From: an uncultured Spirochaetales bacterium
Lineage (GTDB): Bacteria; Spirochaetota; Spirochaetia; Sphaerochaetales; Sphaerochaetaceae
Length of the DNA: 9,691 nt
Direction of reading: 5' to 3'
Assembly (NCBI GenBank): GCA_949292445.1
Contig: CASEZU010000064.1
Span: forward strand, 1 to 9,691
Shown piece after piece: positions 6,985-9,691 of the stretch (positions are counted from its first letter, which is position 1; each line of letters starts with the position of its first letter). Below the pieces are notes generated by a model. It saw only the letters and a list, made by a program, of their open reading frames with translations, was not told where the DNA came from and did no database searches. The translations under genes were made by a program, and so were the position numbers.

Positions 6985-8483
6985 CAGTCATCAGCAGGGA
7001 GTAGGAAGACGGTCTGCTTCAGGCGTTTCCGGTTGAATGGCTTCTTTCTCGAGTACGCCTTCCTGGGCCCTTTGCCATGAGGACTGCCATAGAGGACGTC
7101 CTTATGCGTCTGCTCCCAGATCAGGAGTGCGAAATAGTCGAAGTCCTGGTAGCCGAAGGCGCTTCGTCTGAGGGCCTTTATGAAACCGTTCACCCCCTCG
7201 ATCCTGCCGCTGCTTATGTGGAAGGCGGAGCGTGAGACTATCCCCTCCATCCTGTTCAAGATGGTCTTCGTGAACTTCGTCAGCTGGCTGATGCCCACAT
7301 CCGAGTACACCTTCGACCATTCTTCCAGCCTCCTCCTCATGAGGTCTGAACCACTCATGGAGAGGATGTCGGAGAGCTCCTCCCTCGCCTTCACAGCATT
7401 CTGCAGCTTCTCGTTGGAAGCCAGTATCATCTTCTTCGAGTCTGCATTGTCTGTGCGCCTGTGTCCAACCCGGTCAGGATTCCTGCCATCTCTTGATGCG
7501 CTTTCCTTCGCTTCGACATTGAGCTTCCTGTTGAGCTTGTCCTTCGCCTCCAGTGTCCTGTTGTTGGCAAGGAGCAGGAAGCGCGCGCCGAAGAGGAGCT
7601 TCCTTTCCTCCTCGACCATTGTGGCCTCGTCCTTCCTGCCCTCGGAGGCGAGCTTGTCCGCCTCTTTCTTCAGCCTCTTGCCTTCCTGTCTGCGGAGGCT
7701 GTCCACGACCTGGTCGTTGTACCACTTGATGATGTGGAACGTGTCGTAGACGATGGAGATTGAAGGATATCCCTCCTTCACCGCCTGGCTGTAGTTGGTG
7801 TTCATGTCCATGGCTATCGCCTCCACGTGCGACATGAAATCATCTCCGACCCATCTGAAGAAGTGCATCAGCTGCTCCTTCCTCTTACCCTTCTCGAGAT
7901 ACAGGAGCTCTCCAGTGTCGGCGTCGATCACGATCGTGCAGTACCTGTGGCCATGCTCGATGAGGAACTCGTCGACCGCCAGATGGCTGCTGTAATGCCT
8001 TGGCCTCATGTCACCAGCGAGGGAGGACAGCCTGGCCTTGTCCACCTCCTTCACGATCGCAGGTGTCGTATGGCATATCGATGCGCAGCGCGAGAGCGTC
8101 ATCCCATAGCCTGACATGAAGAAGGCGATGTTCTGTCGGAAGTGGTTCGTATAGCCGTTCTGTCCATTTCTGAACGGCATGACATCTGTCCTCCTCTTCC
8201 TGCCATGACGGTTCACATAGCTCTCGTAGTGGACCTCCAGGCAGACCATCGTCACCCCCGCGCTCATATGCTTCAGGACGGTCACCTCGTTCGAGTGCTT
8301 GTACCACTGGCCATCTCCAAGCTCACCTTTCCAGTCATGGCATGGATCCTTCGTGACCGTGTATGTGATCTTCCCGTATGTGCCACCTCTGCGGTTGTCT
8401 GTGCAGATCTCATATGCCGGATGTGCCCAGTCTACGACCCAGCCAGTGGATTCACTGAGCAGGAAAGTGCTATCTTCCTTCAT
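6969..8483 (-). CDS. ISL3-family transposase (DDE)
   Basis: A 504-residue DDE transposase that cuts and joins the ends of the surrounding element. The catalytic triad is D171 (LAVDEFLIEHGH), D226 (AIAMDMNTNYSQAV) and E429 (SSGRIEGVNGFIK). YDTFHIIKWYND (246-257) and ALRRSAFGYQDFDYFALLIW after the last Glu are ISL3 hallmarks. A charged, Lys/Glu/Arg-rich helical insertion (about 262-350) separates the second Asp from the Glu and makes the protein longer than the roughly 400-430 residues of many ISL3 transposases. N-terminal Cys and His residues (C27, C48, H49, H63) may be a reduced zinc-binding module. The ATG at 8483 follows AAGGAGA (8493-8499), about 9 bp away. The reading frame is intact, so the element may still be active. 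Its base composition differs from both flanks, consistent with horizontal arrival. Confidence 0.93.
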   Translation of the reverse strand: MKEDSTFLLSESTGWVVDWAHPAYEICTDNRRGGTYGKITYTVTKDPCHDWKGELGDGQWYKHSNEVTVLKHMSAGVTMVCLEVHYESYVNRHGRKRRTDVMPFRNGQNGYTNHFRQNIAFFMSGYGMTLSRCASICHTTPAIVKEVDKARLSSLAGDMRPRHYSSHLAVDEFLIEHGHRYCTIVIDADTGELLYLEKGKRKEQLMHFFRWVGDDFMSHVEAIAMDMNTNYSQAVKEGYPSISIVYDTFHIIKWYNDQVVDSLRRQEGKRLKKEADKLASEGRKDEATMVEEERKLLFGARFLLLANNRTLEAKDKLNRKLNVEAKESASRDGRNPDRVGHRRTDNADSKKMILASNEKLQNAVKAREELSDILSMSGSDLMRRRLEEWSKVYSDVGISQLTKFTKTILNRMEGIVSRSAFHISSGRIEGVNGFIKALRRSAFGYQDFDYFALLIWEQTHKDVLYGSPHGKGPRKAYSRKKPFNRKRLKQTVFLLPADDCKEAM

Positions 8484-8543
8484 GAGAGCGGTTCTCCTTG
8501 ACTTGTGTTTTCGCGATTACAAATCATAAGAGATGCCGCTCTC
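8484..8543 (-). promoter_or_regulatory. Inverted repeat enclosing the transposase ribosome-binding site
   Basis: CCGCTCTC immediately before the transposase ATG (on the - strand, 8484-8491) is perfectly complementary to GAGAGCGG at 8536-8543, with a 44-nt loop holding the AAGGAGA ribosome site. In the transposase mRNA leader this could fold and limit translation. An 8-bp stem with so long a loop is only modestly stable, so the regulatory reading is tentative. Confidence 0.35.
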
Positions 8544-8570
8544 TTCTTCTATCTGCCTACTTCCCTTCTT

Positions 8571-8593
8571 TACACGGAGAAAAATTCAGAACC
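8571..8593 (-). repeat. Right terminal inverted repeat of the ISL3-family element
   Basis: Partner of 6937-6959. On the - strand it begins GGTTCTGAATTTTT and includes CGTGTA. The triplet TTC TGA at positions 3-8 of this repeat is in frame with the truncated gene upstream and supplies its last Phe codon and stop. Confidence 0.85.
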
Positions 8594-9080
8594 TAAGATT
8601 ATGCGTTGTCCAAATAAACTTTATTTTTGCCTTTGGATACTTTGACAGAATCGATTTAGTCAGGTCTCCAACATGTTTCCGGAAAAAATCCAAATCTTGT
8701 GCCAATCGGCTTTGTTCTTTTAACTTATTATACTTTATATCGATAACGAGAACTGTTTCCCCATCAGCAGCAAATATAGGAACAGCATAACTATGGTCAG
8801 ATTCATCATACGGAATAAGTATTTCCTTTTCTTTATTTAATTCCGTAAAACCCAGATTGGCAAAAAGCACCCACAATTTGTCTGTATACAAATCTAACTC
8901 AGACTTGTTTTTATGCAACAATGCGCCACCGGATTTATACTCTTTGTGTTTAATCCAGCCTTCATCAGCGAATTGCGGCAACTCCTTTTCCTTGGCTTTG
9001 TATACAATATACGGAAGCGTTCTTTTCCGCTTAAAAGGATTAATTTCCAAGCCAGTTATTGTATTATTCCAATCTCTCAT
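8586..9080 (-). pseudogene. N-terminal half of a nuclease-like, DGQHR-type defence protein, truncated by the IS
   Basis: The open frame encodes 164 residues, but the last two codons and the stop run into the IS end: the native sequence stops at base 8594, and AGG TTC TGA is completed by the IS. What remains resembles, from memory of the family, the N-terminal part of long DGQHR-domain proteins: FADEGWIKHKEYKSG (38-52), a D-LYTDKLWVLFANLGFTELN segment (63-82), then a PD-(D/E)XK-like core, IFAADGETVLVIDIK (102-116), and KIKFIWTTHN (152-161). In relatives as I recall them the core reads ID-V-F-A with an E-x-K; here P101 replaces the Asp and D114 the Glu. The ATG at 9080 follows a GAGGG ribosome site and lies 12 bp after the methyltransferase stop, so the two were one operon. 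The DGQHR portion is absent from the window. The family assignment is unverified. Confidence 0.6.
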
Positions 9081-9092
9081 TTTTCCCTCGCT

Positions 9093-9691
9093 TTACCCTT
9101 GCGGTAAATTTGAATAAACACATTCATTAAAGCTCTTACGAGCATTAACAGTTCCAGAGATTACACACTTTCTTTCCGTAATGATTTGAGTTCCGCACTC
9201 ATTGAAAATAGAGGTAATTTCATCTGACATGCCATTTGTCATAATAAAATATGCCTCTTCTTTAATAATTGACAAAATCAACGTTTTCAATCTCTCCTGA
9301 TCTTTTATGCTAAAAGTGTGAGCATTATATGCAACAAAACCATTTTCTTTTGGCTTTTCAGAAACTGAATATGGCGGATCAAGAAAAACCAAATCTCCCT
9401 TTTTAATTTTTCCTTTAATCTTCTCAAAATCTCCTGAAGAAATATCAGCATTCATTAATTTCTTGCTTGCGAAAAGAATCTTTTCATAATCATATTCTTT
9501 ACGATTATAGCCATACGGCACATTATACTCCCCTTTGGAGTTTTCCCGATAAATTCCATTAAATGAATAATGATTGAGATAAATAAACCGTGCGGCTATA
9601 TCTATATCATTTACTGGTTTCTGCTTTCTGATGCGATAATATCCTTCTTTTCCGACAGGTAAGCTTTTTATTTTCTCAATAACTTGGTACG
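9093..9691 (-). CDS. Adenine-specific DNA methyltransferase, D12/Dam family (N-terminus beyond the window)
   Basis: The frame stays open to the window edge, giving the last 198 residues of a Dam-like N6-adenine methyltransferase; the GTG at 9521 is internal, not a start, because the conserved block FIYLNHYSFNGIYREN and KGEYNVPYGYN runs through it. Motif IV is DPPY (residues 104-107 of the visible part, 9369-9380), followed by the FSIKDQERL and MTNGMSDEI segments of the D12 class. The SAM-binding N-terminus lies outside. It methylates adenine in a short DNA site that cannot be predicted here. Low GC and AT-rich codons set it apart from the operon at 1-5957. The closely spaced nuclease-like gene downstream suggests a restriction-modification or other defence locus; a solitary or phage-type methylase is the alternative. 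Confidence 0.92.
   Translation of the reverse strand, partial: YQVIEKIKSLPVGKEGYYRIRKQKPVNDIDIAARFIYLNHYSFNGIYRENSKGEYNVPYGYNRKEYDYEKILFASKKLMNADISSGDFEKIKGKIKKGDLVFLDPPYSVSEKPKENGFVAYNAHTFSIKDQERLKTLILSIIKEEAYFIMTNGMSDEITSIFNECGTQIITERKCVISGTVNARKSFNECVYSNLPQG

Larger units (their letters stand above)
6937..8593 (-). mobile_element. ISL3-family insertion sequence, complete, 1657 bp
   Basis: The element is bounded by 23-bp imperfect terminal inverted repeats (18 of 23 identical, both beginning GGTTCT) and carries one intact transposase gene filling most of it. Family assignment rests on the transposase's DDE_Tnp_ISL3 motifs; the ends fit ISL3, which typically start with G-rich GGnTCT sequence. 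ISL3 elements normally make 8-bp target duplications, but the flanking octamers AAAAAAAG (6929-6936) and TAAGATTA (8594-8601) do not match. The element is richer in GC than either flank. The right end lies inside a coding sequence on the same strand and truncates it. Confidence 0.88.

Noticed and set aside
6973..7080. Short + strand frame starting at ATG 6973 after AAGGAGG
   Set aside because: The ribosome-like site is one arm of the hairpin at the transposase stop, and the short peptide overlaps the transposase antisense with no sign of constraint.
7180..7749. A 189-codon Ser/Leu/Phe-rich open frame on the + strand inside the transposase gene
   Set aside because: It is the complement of the charged region of an intact transposase; the hydrophobic composition follows from antisense reading of Glu/Lys codons.
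9093..9521. The methyltransferase as a complete small gene starting at GTG 9521
   Set aside because: The frame continues to the window edge and encodes conserved Dam-family sequence upstream of that codon, so the GTG is an internal valine.
1..9691. CRISPR array, tRNA or rRNA genes, diversity-generating or retron elements
   Set aside because: No regularly spaced repeats, no cloverleaf-like sequence and no reverse transcriptase motifs were seen on either strand.

Overview
The window suggests a bacterial chromosome segment, most likely from a spirochaete of the Sphaerochaeta type. This is an inference from three things: the solute-binding protein's N-terminus (short hydrophobic signal followed by a Gly-rich acidic stretch, no lipobox), a GC content near 50% in the metabolic part, and the gene mix of peptide transporter, peptidases and an RpiR regulator. 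A clostridial or other anaerobic host cannot be excluded without a 16S or marker gene.

Region 1 (1-5957, + strand) is a peptide uptake and breakdown operon entered in mid-gene. In order it has the end of an OppD/DppD ATPase, a complete OppF/DppF ATPase, a family 5 solute-binding protein, a creatininase-family metal amidohydrolase, an M42-type metallo-aminopeptidase, and a divergent DegT/DnrJ-like PLP enzyme. Two gene pairs overlap by one base (TAATG and TGATG). The two larger gaps each contain a perfect hairpin of 10-11 bp, which probably sets relative expression by mRNA protection or partial termination. The expected permease genes would lie upstream of the window. Together the genes read as import of a peptide or amide-containing compound, hydrolysis of amide and peptide bonds, and a final step on an amine or keto group.

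Region 2 (5960-6936) is a MurR/RpiR-family regulator on the - strand. It converges on the operon with only 2 bp between stop codons and has its own sigma70-like promoter. It is the obvious candidate regulator of the operon.

Region 3 (6937-8593) is a complete ISL3-family insertion sequence of 1657 bp, with 23-bp imperfect terminal inverted repeats and an intact DDE transposase.

Region 4 (8594-9691, - strand, clearly AT-richer) is the edge of a foreign defence-like locus. It has a Dam-family (D12) adenine methyltransferase running off the window and, 12 bp downstream, a gene whose product resembles the N-terminal nuclease-like half of DGQHR-domain proteins. The insertion sequence cuts that gene: its last two codons and stop lie across the IS end. 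The missing 3' half is not found on the other side of the IS and there is no target-site duplication, so the IS marks a rearrangement junction between a core-like metabolic region and a decayed accessory locus.
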